Assembly (NCBI RefSeq): GCF_003369915.1 | Contig: NW_022881603.1 | Coordinates: 6,803,249 to 6,867,248, forward strand | DNA length: 64,000 nucleotides | Source: Drosophila miranda | Lineage: Eukaryota > Arthropoda > Insecta > Diptera > Drosophilidae | Direction: 5' to 3' | Program-made: the position numbers and the translations under genes | Notes under the pieces: model-generated | Seen by the model: the letters and a program-made list of their open reading frames with translations, nothing else | Databases searched by the model: none | What the model was told of the DNA's origin: nothing | Part shown: in pieces, positions 34,852 to 46,500 of the stretch | How the letters are laid out: the number at the start of each line of letters is the position of its first letter | Position numbering within the stretch: position 1 is the first letter of the stretch

Positions 34852-35600
34852 TTCTTTTGACTTATTTCGCTAAAAGCGTTTTTTGGTTGACCTATTTCAC
34901 TAATACCTTCTTTTAGACAAGATCCAATAAAAGCAAGTGTTTAAAATAAACTAGTCAATTCGCAAATAAATTCACTAATCGGATAAAATTATGTGGGCAT
35001 GGCTTAATGTTCTATATAGCTAGTAATATTCTACGGAATATCATAAACGAGGAATATGTAAAATAGAAATTGAATTCGTCAGTATATTTACGGTTTATTT
35101 TTTAAATGAGACGGTACATTTCGATATATTTCTGAGGGTCGGACGGTATATTTTGCGATAAGCCCGCGGATAATACCACTAACAATACATACATACTGTA
35201 TGGTTAGTGATAATACTGAGGGACAGGACTTCATTTTCTTTTTTTCTTTTTTTGGCAATTTATTTATTCAGCTCTTGGAATTTATTATCTTATCTGATCA
35301 AATACTTGTTCAATACAATATATCGGTGGAACAAAGTTCAATTAAAACAAAGGTGAGGCGAGACATTTGCCGGTCAACCTGCGCGTCCATCGCGGTGTTT
35401 TCCGCACACAGAGAACGGTGACTGGAAAAAAAATGTAAATCCCCGTACTTCCAGCTAGTAGCTGGCGACATCCAGAAAAACCTTCTGTGTCATTATAGCC
35501 ACGTCAGCAATCATCTTAGTTGGCGAGCTTGTGCGTGCAGTCACGGAATTTTATTTTGTTTCATCACTTCCAGCTGGCACCCGGAGCAAATAGGATCATC
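34852..35600 (+). other. Upstream region of Dcr-2 copy 1
   Basis: This is AT-rich and shared in part with 58375-58880. It must hold the Dcr-2 5' UTR and promoter if the copy is transcribed, but I see no convincing TATA or initiator. No other gene is recognised. Confidence 0.5.
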
Positions 35601-38600
35601 ATGGCAGACAACGTGCATAGTGGGGAATCCGAAATAAAGGTATAAATAATATAAATTCCAGTGCATATACCATGTACATAAGTTTATACTTTTTGCTGAA
35701 TTGTAAAAATGCATTCGCATTTGTTGCAGCCTCGCAGCTATCAGCTGCGTCTCGTGGATAATATTATGAAGAACAATGGGATAATCTACTTGCCGACCGG
35801 ATCTGGCAAAACATACGTGGCCATCCTGGCCCTGAAGCGATTCTCCAAAGACACACTCATACATAAGCAAATACATATGTAGCTGTTGAACTGAATTCTC
35901 GGATTTGTTTACACTCCTACAGATCAATCGAGGAGGGCGGAAAACGAGCTATATTTATGTGCAATACAGTCGAGCTAGCCCGCCAGCAGGCAATGGCCGA
36001 GAGGAAGTTCTCAAATCTCAAAGTGGGGTTCTTTGTGGGGCAGCAGGGCGTCGACGACTGGTCGAAGATAAAATGGAGCCACGAAATAAGCGATAGCCAA
36101 GTTAGTGTCGAGCTCATGACGCCTCATCAAACCAATATGCATTTCTGATATTCGTTTATATAGATCGGATGCACTAGTATTTGTGCTTCCAAGTGCTTTA
36201 CAAATTTGGCCCTGGCTTTTTTTTATACCCGATACTCAAAATGAGTATTGGGGTATATTAGATTTGTGGTAAAAGTGGATGTGTGTAACGTCCAGAAGGA
36301 ATCGTTTCCGACCCCATAAAGTATATATATTCTTGATCAGCATCAATAGCCGAGTCGATTGAGCCCTGTCTGTCTGTCCGTCTGTCCGTCCGTCCCCTTC
36401 AGCGCCTAGTTCTCAAAGACTATAAGATCTAGAGCAACGATGTTTTGGACCCAGACTTCTGTGATATGTCACTGCTACAAAAATATTTCCAAACTTCGCC
36501 CCGCCCACTTCCGCCCCCACAAAGGACGAAAATCTGTGGCATCCACATTTTTAAAGATACGATAAAACCAAAAACGCAGAATCGGTGAGGATGACCATAT
36601 CTTCTACAGTGCAAAATCTGAACCAGATCGAATAATGATTATAGCCAGAATCAAGAAAACAATTTCATTCTTTCTCGCTCTGTCTCTCTCTAACAAACAG
36701 GTTTCATGGTCGGTTTTGTCAATTGCAAAATATGAGTTCAAGGATCTCAGAACCTATAAGAGCCAGAGCAACCAAATTTGGTATCCACACTCCTGTGATA
36801 TCGGACCTTGACCGTTTCGTGTCCAAATTTCGCCACACCCCCTTCCGCCCCCGCAAAGGACGAAAATCTGGGACATCCACAAATCTCAGAGACTATTAAG
36901 GCTAGAGTAACCAAATTTGGTATCCGCACTTCTGTTAGATCTTACTATAAAACGTATATCTCAGAATTTCGTTCCACCCTTTTCCGCCCCCACAAAGGAC
37001 GAAAATCTGTTGCATCCACAATATTGCACATTCGAGAAAACTAAAAACGCAGAATCATAGATAATGACCATATCTATCAGATTGCTGAATCTGGATCAGA
37101 TCAGATAATTTTTATAGCCAAAAGGAACAAATCAATTTGCACTGGCTACGCAGCCCCCGACGTCAAGCTCAGACTGATTTTCTGTCTCTCTCGCACGCAC
37201 TCTTTGTCGTGTCGTTTAATATTAGCGGCGTCTGCCGGAGGAGAGCCGTACTGACTTAGTATCGGGTATAAATTTAGAGTTGCGGTCTCCGCAGCAACTC
37301 ACAACGTTCCCCCTCGTTTCTAATTGAATTTTCTTATATCTTGCAACGACAATAGGTTCTGGTGGGCACAGCCCAAGTCATGTTGAATATGGTCACCCAG
37401 AAGTACTTGGAGCTGAGCTCTGTGAGGATCGTGATTATAGACGAGTGCCACCATGGCACTGGCCACCATCCCTACCATGAGTTCATGCATCTGTTTTTAC
37501 TCGCTGACCGAAACACGCCACTGCCGCGCGTTTTGGGGCTGACGGGTGTACTCATTAAAGGCAACGAATTTAAGCTGGTCGCTCAAAAGCTCAGAGAGCT
37601 GGAGACGACCTACAGAAGCAATATCATCACCGTGTCCGACACGGAGGAATTGAAAAACGTGATGCTGTGAGACCTTCCATAGAAGAAATCACGCTATAGC
37701 AGTTCTGTTTATTTTTTGCAGCTACTCCACCAAACCAAGGGAGTGTTTAGTGACTTATCCAGACCAAGTGGGGAGCCTTGTGATCGGGCACGCCATACAT
37801 AGATGCATTGAGCACTTCTACGTACGCCTAGACGATTTGGAGATTGGCAAACAGCCTACGCGCTATTCCAAGGGACTGTCGACCCCCCGCGATCCGCACA
37901 AGAAAGGATATATAAAGACTCTGCTCAACGACTTCCAGTACCAGCTGGAGCACTACGGCGTATATGCGGCAGCCATGGCCATAGTATCGGTGATTCTAGA
38001 GTTTGAAATCAAGCTGCATCAGTCGGAAACCCTTGCCCTGACCCACATATATAAGTTGGCCATCTGTCTGTGTAACCGGATCAATCACATGCTAAAGAAA
38101 AAGCTTCGCGATTTGGTCGACGATGATACGGAACCCGATGATGCAGTCCACACGGAGGAAACCATCATGAACTTTTCGACTCCCAAGGCGCAGAGATTTT
38201 TGCATTACGTGCAGAAAACGTTTTTGGGCAAGGATGCCAAGGATATTTGCTGCTTGGTCTTCGTTGAGCGCCGGTATACGAGCAAATGCATATACCAATT
38301 GTTGAAGAAGTTCATTGCGGTTATTCCGGCGCTGCGCGATGTTCTCGTGCCGCAGTTTATGGTGGGCCGCAACTCAGTTTCAGCGGATTGTGAGAGCGTC
38401 CTGGAGCGCAAGTGGCAAAAGTCGGTACGTTATGCCTCGGGCCTCAGCACAGAACATTATATTAAAAGTATATTATTCTCCCCTGTCGCAATCCCCATCA
38501 AAGTCCATTCATCAATTTAGGGATGGCGAAGCCAACCTGATGGTCTGTTCGAGCGTTCGAGAGGAAGGCATCGATGTAAAGGCCTGCAATTACGTGTTGA

Positions 38601-41600
38601 TCCTGGATCCTTTAAAGACATTTAACATGTACGTGCAGACGAAGGGGCGGGCTCGATCCAAGGAGGCCCAGTTTGTGCTTTTTTCCTCAGAGCTTGACCG
38701 CATAAAAACCAACCAACAAATCAATCAATATCGCCAAGCCCATAACGACATCGGAGAGTATTTAAAGGATCGCGTCCTGGATCGGGCCGAACCCCTGATG
38801 CAAGAGATAGCCGATCACTTCCACGAATTGATCCCACCATTTATAAACGAAAAAGGTGCCGTGCTGCTGCCTAGCAGTGCCCTGATACTGCTCCACAGCT
38901 ACTGCCAGAGCCTGCCCTCGGATGCATTCGGCTTTGTGGAGCCCTGGATCACACTAATCAGTTGGGACCAGAAGCGGGAACTCTTTGGCAAACAGGCCGC
39001 AAGCAAAGAAGTCGTCTCTATCGAACTTCCACTCAGCTCGTCCGTGCGGGATAAAATTTATGTAAGCCCAAAATGGACTACCCAGCGTCGACAGTCAGTA
39101 ATCATGTTCGAATCATTCCAGAGCGATCCCATAACTTCCGTTAAGGCGGCAAAAATATCGGCAGCCTTTAAGACCTGCATTAAACTGTACTCCTTCCCGT
39201 CACGCTTAAGGACCGGGTGACGGCGATAGCCGACTTTCACTTTGACCACTGGAAGAAATACAGCGACGATGGTGAGTCTTATTCAATCAAATACCCACTA
39301 ATTCTGTTTAATCTTTCTCCTCCTTGGGTGCTTTTAGTTATCGATAAGGTAAACAAGCAGTAACTCAAGCCGGATACACAAACTACCTTCAAGACCTCTT
39401 GTCCGACGGAGTTCTACGATTGCCGGCCACGGGTGGGTGAAGTCTGTTATGCCTATGAGATCATTTTGGAGCCGCAGTGGAGCACCCGCGAGAGCTGGTT
39501 ATTGCAAGTGCGGAGCAGCTGGAGCAACTGCATCAGTTCCATGGAATGCTGTTCCGCGATCTGTTGAAGATCTGGCATCCCTGCTTTGTAGTGGATCGTC
39601 GAGGCAAGGACAACTCCTACCTGATCGTGTCTCTAGCCGTGGGCGCAGAGCATCAGAATGTGGTGGACTGGCCGCTGGTCCGTCAGTTCCAGCGTCTGCC
39701 CACCCCGAAGCCTGTCAGTTTTAAGAAGCGCAAGTAACAGCGAGCGCCGCGTCCAGAGGACTATGAGGGGAAAATTGTGACTCAGTGGTATGCCAACTTC
39801 GCGAGCAAGCGAATGCTCGTGCACAAGGTGCGCAGAGACCTGACTCCGAGCAGCCTGATGGAAAGCAACCACCAGAACACGAGCTATGGCGAGTTCACCA
39901 CGTCCAAGTATGGCGATGACATCGAAGGAATTGTTCGCATGGACCAGTTCCTGATCGAGGTGCGCGAGCTTACGGAGCAACTGAACTTCTATGTTCAGCA
40001 GCGGGGCAAGACGTCGGCCCAGAGCAAGGCCAGGGTCAAGATCATCCTCATTCCGGAGCTCTGCTTTAATTTCGATTTCCCCGGCGACCTCTGGATAAAA
40101 GCAGTGTTTCTACCCAACATCTTGAACCGGCTCCACTTCATGCTGCATGCTGAGGCATTACGACAACGCTTCAATACCTACCTGGGGCTGCAACATCTGC
40201 CTCAAAATGAAGTTGACTATAGGCCAAAGCTCTTGGAGATCGACTGGTCGTTGCGCCGCAACGTGGATTCCCATGGCAATGCCGTTCCCAATGATTATGA
40301 AGAAGGGTCACGCTCCATTCTTGAGCCCCTACCCATCAAAGAAGTTGAGATTGGGATGAAGACACTGCAGATACGCGACTTACAACATTCGTGGCAGCAG
40401 TACCTGGAACCGGTAGACCTACCCCGGAACATCATGTCCGCCTCTACCGTGGAGTTGAACTATTACAACAATTTTATATCCGGCCAAGTGGCGTCTTTTG
40501 ACAAAATGGAGCAGGACGACAGGGAGTTCTGGCTGGAGACGCAGTTCAAGATGCCTAAAGGGAACATCTATGAGACCAGGAGTCCAGCAATTCCCCCTGC
40601 CGCCCGGCCTGCCCTGCTCCCGCCGACCAGCTCAGCTCCCAAACCACAGTCGTTGAATGTGTTGCCGGTTCTGATGAAGAGCGTCTCCGATGATCACATC
40701 ACTCCGGCCCACCAGGGTGCGTTCCTGGCGGCCATCACCACAGCGGGATCTGCCGATGTTTATGATATGGAGCGAGCGGAGCTGTTGGGTGACTCGTTTC
40801 TCAAGATGAGTGCCAGTCTTTACCTGGCCAGCAGGTATCCCGACTGGAACGAAGGCACGCTCACGCAGGTCAAGTCGAGGCTGGTGTCCAACAAGAACCT
40901 GATGTATTGCCTCAGGGAGACGGATATTCCCAGTCGTATTAGCTGCAGTCTGTTCGACCCCAGATTAACGTGGCTTCCGCCCAGCATTATTCTGCCCGAA
41001 GATGTCTTGGATGTGTGGACGGAGCAGCCGAGCTTTGCCAAACTGATTGGTCCCCATAATCTCTTCAATCTGGCCCTTAGTGACGAGGAGATTCTGGCAG
41101 GTCGTTGCAACGAGGATACCTATCGTCGCTTTATGCAAGGTTGCAAGAGCAATCAGCAAGGCTATTATGCCGGCCGAGACTTCTCCTCCGGCGTGAACTA
41201 CTTCTTTGGTGAGGTCGCTGTTCAGAACAAGGTGGTGGCTGACACTCTGGAGGCCCTTCTGGGAGTCGTTGTGAGAAACTATGGATTGCAACATGGCTTC
41301 CGCATGCTGGAATACTTCGGCATTTGCAAGCCGGACGTTGATAAGCCATTGTCGCAGCTGCTCGATCTTCAGTTGAAGAGCACCAAGATGCGAGCCAACG
41401 CGAGCCCTGACGATATTGATGGCTTCCTGATCAACCACTCCTATTTAGAGCAGAATCTGGGCTACGAATTCCGGGATCGGGGCTACCTCTTGCAGGCCCT
41501 GACGCATCCGTCGTTTCCAACCAATCGCTTGACCGGCTGCTACCAGTAGCTGGAGTTCATTGGCGATGCCATACTCGATTTTCTCATCTCTGCATACATT

Positions 41601-42287
41601 TTCGAAAACAATACCAAGCTGCGTCCGGGCGAGCTCACGGATCTGCGCTCGGCATTGGTCAATAACATGACACTGGGTTGCATCTGCGTGCGCCACAAGC
41701 TGCACCTCTTCATTCTGGCAGAGAACGCGTTGCTATCTGAGACCATCAGCAAGCTTGTGAAATTCCAAGGGAGCCAGGGACACAGAGTCACGAATCATGT
41801 ACGTTTTCTGATCGAGGAGAGAGATGTGCAGCCCGTTATTCTGGACTTGGACGATGAAGTGGAGATGGCCATGGAAAATGAGTCGGAAGACGGTCCACGC
41901 ATCGGTGCTTTCAACTTGGCGCAAAACGTAGATGTCCCCAAGGCTTTAGGCGATGTCCTGGATGCCCTTATCGCGGCCGTCTACCTGGATTGCCGGGATC
42001 TGCAGACAACCTGGCAGATGATCTACCATTTGTTTGAGCCCGAGCTGAAGGAATTCTCCCAGGATATACCCATCAGCCCGATTCGTCAGCTCCATGAGCA
42101 AAAGCTGGCCAATCACGTCTACGGTCCGCCCCTGGTAGACAAGGACGTTGTGATGATGTACTGCCAGTTCACCTGCATGGAGAAGACCATTCGGGACACT
42201 GGTTTCGGCTCCAACAAGGACCAAGCCAAATTGGCTGCTGTCAAGAGCGCTCTTCAGAAATTGCTAAATGTGATGCATAATCCATAG
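35601..42287 (+). pseudogene. Dcr-2: Dicer-2 copy 1, seven exons, multiply disabled
   Basis: Dicer-2 cuts long dsRNA into siRNAs for antiviral RNAi. Exons inferred from consensus splice sites: 35601-35639, 35730-35878, 35923-36100, 37356-37666, 37722-38424, 38504-39271, 39348-42287. Landmarks: P-loop [12 protein letters not shown], helicase motif VI (QTKGRARS), PAZ region, RNase IIIa (ELLGDSFLK), RNase IIIb ([11 protein letters not shown]) and a C-terminal dsRBD. Damage: 25-bp deletion at about 39190; TAA at 39361; 142-bp deletion at 39478; TAA near 39735; TAG at 41547 replacing the Glu that opens the RNase IIIb signature; 1-bp loss near 42262 changing the C-terminus. A Helitron fills intron 3. 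The family call is very secure; function as a full enzyme is excluded. Confidence 0.95.
36222..37319 (+). mobile_element. Helitron-like element in intron 3 of Dcr-2 copy 1
   Basis: Full-length DINE-1/ISY-type element. The intron of Dcr-2 copy 3 (59116-59275) is uninterrupted at the same place, in GGCTTTTTTTTCTAATTG, which fixes the insertion site. Variants such as GAATCGGTGAGGATGACC and CAGCCCCCGACGTCAAG are shared only with the Helitron at 42553-43557, linking the two copies. Confidence 0.9.
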
Positions 42288-42552
42288 AACTACATACCAT
42301 TGACCGTGACCCACAAAGTCTAAGCCTGACACCCATTCTGAATATGTACAATTAATTAAATGGGTGTGATGCTTAGACTTTTATTGGTCACTGTATTATT
42401 TGTAAGCTTTTCATGAACAAAAAATCATTTTTACCAATTTGTTATACCTTTTTAATATGTAAAATAAAATCGCTATGTACCGCGTGGGCTCGTTTTAGCT
42501 AGATTTACAATGGGCTAGATGGGCGGGCACTATCGTCAACGACGTCAATGTC
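42288..42552 (+). other. 3' flank of Dcr-2 copy 1
   Basis: This holds the hairpin listed separately and a likely poly(A) signal AATAAA near 42465. No coding sequence is seen. It is repeated at 48700-48971. Confidence 0.6.
42304..42394 (+). repeat. Hairpin-forming inverted repeat 3' of Dcr-2 copy 1
   Basis: Arms of roughly 35 bases pair with few mismatches: AAAGTCTAAGC plus CACCCATT on the left, AATGGGTG plus GCTTAGACTTT on the right, with an outer GTGACC/GGTCAC extension and an AT-rich loop. It lies within 110 bp of the stop codon and so may be in the 3' UTR. An AATAAA is downstream, near 42465. The same structure is at 48723-48813. It could be a palindromic mini-element or a structured UTR. 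Confidence 0.75.
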
Positions 42553-43557
42553 ATTTTTATACCCGATACTCAAAATGAGTATTGGGGTATATTAGATTTG
42601 TGGTAAAAGTGGATGTGTGTAACGTCCAGTAGGAATCGTTTCCGACCCCATAAAGTATATATATTCTTGATCAGCATCAACAGCCGAGTCGATTGAGCCC
42701 TGTCTGTCTGTCCGTCTGTCCGTCTGTCCGTCCGTCCGTCCGTCCGTCCGTCCGTCCGTCCGTCCCCTTCAGCGCCTAGTTCTCAAAGACTATAAGATCT
42801 AGAGCAACGATGTTTTGGATCCAGACTTCTGTGATATGTCACTGCTACAAAAATATTTCCAAACTTCGCCCCGCCCACTTCCGCCCCCACAAAGCACGAA
42901 AATCTGTGGCATCCACATTTTTAAAGATACGATAAAACCAAAAACGCAGAATCGGTGAGGATGACCATATCTTCTACAGTGCAAAATCTGAACCAGATCG
43001 AATAATGATTATAGCCAGAATCAAGAAAACAATTTCATTCTTTCTCGCTCTGTCTCTCTCTAACACACAGGTTTCATGGTCGGTTTTGTCAATTGCAAAA
43101 TATGAGTTCAAGGATCTCAGAACCTATAAGAGCCAGAGCAACCAAATTTGGTATCCACACTCCTGTGATATCGGACCTTGACCGTTTCGTGTCCAAATTT
43201 CGCCACACCCCCTTCCGCCCCCGCAAAGGACGAAAATCTGGGGCATCCTCAAATCTCAGAGACTATTAAGGCTAGAGTAACCAAATTTGGTATCCGCACT
43301 TCTGTTAGATCTAACTATAAAACGTTCATCTCCGAATTTCGCCCCAGCCTTTTCCGCCCAAAGGAAACAATCAATTTGCACTGGCTACGCAGCCCCCGAC
43401 GTCAAGCTCAGACTGATTTTCTGTCTCTCTCGCACGCACTCTTTGTCGTGTCGTTTAATATTAGCGGCGTCTGCCGGAGGAGAGCCGTACTGACTTAGTA
43501 TCGGGTATAAATTTAGAGTTGCGGTCTCCGCAGCAACTCACAACGTTCCCCCTCGTT
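42553..43557 (+). mobile_element. Helitron-like element joining Dcr-2 copies 1 and 2
   Basis: The left end follows the 3' flank of copy 1. The right end leads straight into intron 3 sequence of copy 2. Internally it matches the intron-3 Helitron at 36222 but has lost about 150 bp near 43355. Its double role, downstream flank on one side and intron on the other, marks it as the recombination junction. Confidence 0.9.
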
Positions 43558-43595
43558 TTGTAATTGAATTTTCTTATATCTTGCAACGACAATAG

Positions 43596-46500
43596 GTTCT
43601 GGTGGGCACAGCCCAAGTCATGTTGAATATGGTCACCCAGAAGTACTTGGAGCTGAGCTCTGTGAGCATCGTGATTATAGACGAGTGCCACCATGGCACT
43701 GGCCACCATCCCTACCATGAGTTCATGCATCTGTTTTTACTCGCTGACCGAAACACGCCACTGCCGCGCGTTTTGGGACTGACGGGTGTACTCATTAAAG
43801 GCAACGAATTTAAGCTGGTCGCTCAAAAGCTCAGAGAGCTGGAGACGACCTACAGAAGCAATATCATCACCGTGTCCGACACGGAGGAATTGAAAAACGT
43901 GATGCTGTGAGACCTTTTAAGTCATTTCCATAGAAGAAATCACGCTATAGCAGTTCTGTTTATTTTTTGCAGCTACTCCACCAAAAAAAGGGAGTGTTTA
44001 GTGACTTATCCAGACCAAGTGGGGAGCCTTGTGATCGGGCACGCCATACATAGATTCATTGAGCACTTCTACGTACGCCTAGACGATTTGGAGATTGGCA
44101 AACAGCCTACGCGCTATTCCAAGGGACTGTCGACCCCCCGCGATCCGCACAAGAAAGGATATATAAAGACTCTGCTCAACGACTTCCAGTACCAGCTGGA
44201 GCACTACGGCGTATATGCGGCAGCCATGGCCATAGTATCGGTGATTCTAGAGTTTGAAATCAAGCTGCATCAGTCGGAAACCCTTGCCCTGACCCACATA
44301 TATAAGTTGGCCATCTGTCTGTGTAACCGGATCAATCACATGCTAAAGAAAAAGCTTCGCGATTTGGTCGACGATGATACGGAACCCGATGACGCAGTCC
44401 ACACGGAGGAAACCATCATGAACTTTTCGACTCCCAAGGTGCAGAGATTTTTGCATTACGTGCAGAAAACGTTCTCGGGCAAGGATGCCAAGGATATTTG
44501 CTGCTTGGTCTTCGTTGAGCGCCGGTATACGAGCAAATGCATATACCAATTGTTGAAGAAGTTCATTGCGGTTATTCCGGCGCTGCGCGATATTCTCGTG
44601 CCGCAGTTTATGGTGGGCCGCAACTCAGTTTCAGCGGATTGTGAGAGCGTCCTGGAGCGCAAGTGGCAAAAGTCGGTACGTTATGCCTCGGGCCTCAGCA
44701 CAGAACATTATATTAAAAGTATATTATTCTCCCCTGTCGCAATCCCCATCAAAGGCCATTCATCAATTTAGGGATGGCGAAGCCAACCTGATGGTCTGTT
44801 CGAGCGTTCGAGAGGAAGGCATCGATGTAAAGGCCTGCAATTACGTGTTGATCCTGGATCCTTTAAAGACATTTAACATGTACGTGCAGACGAAGGGGCG
44901 GGCTCGATCCAAGGAGGCCCAGTTTGTGCTTTTTTCCTCAGAGCTTGACCGCATAAAAACCAACCAACAAATCAATCAATATCGCCAAGCCCATAACGAC
45001 ATCGGAGAGTATTTAAAGGATCGCGTCCTGGATCGGGCCGAACCCCTGATGCAAGAGATAGCCGATCACTTCCACGAATTGATCCCACCATTTATAAACG
45101 AAAAAGGTGCCGTGCTGCTGCCTAGCAGTGCCCTGATACTGCTCCACAGCTACTGCCAGAGCCTGCCCTCGGATGCATTCGGCTTTGTGGAGCCCTGGAT
45201 CACACTAATCAGTTGGGACCAGAAGCGGGAACTCTTTGGCAAACAGGCCGCAAGCAAAGAAGTCGTCTCTATCGAACTTCCACTCAGCTCGTCCGTGCGG
45301 GATAAAATTTATGTAAGCCCAAAATGGACTACCCAGCGTCGACAGTCAGTAATCATGTTCGAATCATTCCAGAGCGATCCCATAACTTCCGTTAAGGCGG
45401 CAAAAAAATAGGCAGCCTTTAAGACCTGCATTAAACTGTACTCCACGGGGGAGCTCAACGAGCGTTTCCTTCCCGTCACGCTTAAGGACCGGGTGACGGC
45501 GATAGCCGACTTTCACTTTGACCACTGGAAGAAATACAGCGACGATGGTGAGTCTTATTCAATCAAATACCCACTAATTCTGTTTAATCTTTCTCCTCCT
45601 TGGGTGCTTTTAGTTATCGATAAGGTAAACAAGCAGTAACTCAAGCCGGATACACAAACTACCTTCAAGACCTCTTGTCCGACGGAGTTCTACGATTGCC
45701 GGCCACGGGTGGGTGAAGTCTGTTATGCCTATGAGATCATTTTGGAGCCGCAGTTCGAGCGCAACGACTACACAGAAAACATCCACGACAACATGCTGTC
45801 GCGTAGGAACTTTGCGTTGCTGCTGAGGAAGCAGCTGCCGCCTCTCTCGAAGATGCCGCTGTTCTGCAACCAGGGCCCATTGCATGTGCAGGTTAGGGAG
45901 CACCCGCGAGAGCTGGTTATTGCAAGTCAGGAGCAGCTGGAGCAACTGCATCAGTTCCATGGAATGCTGTTCCGCGATCTGTTGAAGATCTGGCATCCCT
46001 GCTTTGTACTGGATCGTCGAGGCAAGGACAACTCCTACCTGATCGTGTCTCTAGCCGTGGGCGCAGAGCATCAGGATGTGGTGGACTGGCCGCTGGTCCG
46101 TCAGTTCCAGCGTCTGCCCACCCCGAAGCCTGTCAGTGTGAAGCAGCGCAAGGAACAGCGAGCGCCGCGTCCAGAGGACTATGAGGGGAAAATTGTGACT
46201 CAGTGGTATGCCAACTTCGCGAGCAAGCGAATGCTCGTGCACAAGGTGCGCAGAGACCTGACTCCGAGCAGCCTGATGGAAAGCAACCACCAGAACACGA
46301 GCTATGGCGAGTTCACCACGTCCAAGTATGGCGATGACATCGAAGGAATTGTTCGCATGGACCAGTTCCTGATCGAGGTGCGCGAGCTTACGGAGCAACT
46401 GAACTTCTACGTCCAGCAGCGGGGCAAGACGTCGGCCCAGAGCAAGGCCAGGGTCAAGATCATCCTCATTCCGGAGCTCTGCTTTAATTTCGATTTCCCC

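Larger units (their letters stand above)
36222..42552 (+). repeat. Tandem Helitron + Dcr-2 unit, first copy
   Basis: The interval holds the intronic Helitron, Dcr-2 exons 4-7 and the 3' flank. It is repeated immediately downstream at 42553-48971 in the same order and orientation. The join between the units falls exactly at the start of the Helitron. Confidence 0.88.

Noticed and set aside
40965..41438. 157-codon minus-strand frame recurring in all Dcr-2 copies (also 47383-47856 and 62797-63270)
   Set aside because: It is the antisense shadow of the conserved RNase IIIa region of Dcr-2; its recurrence follows from the gene duplication and it has no independent motif.
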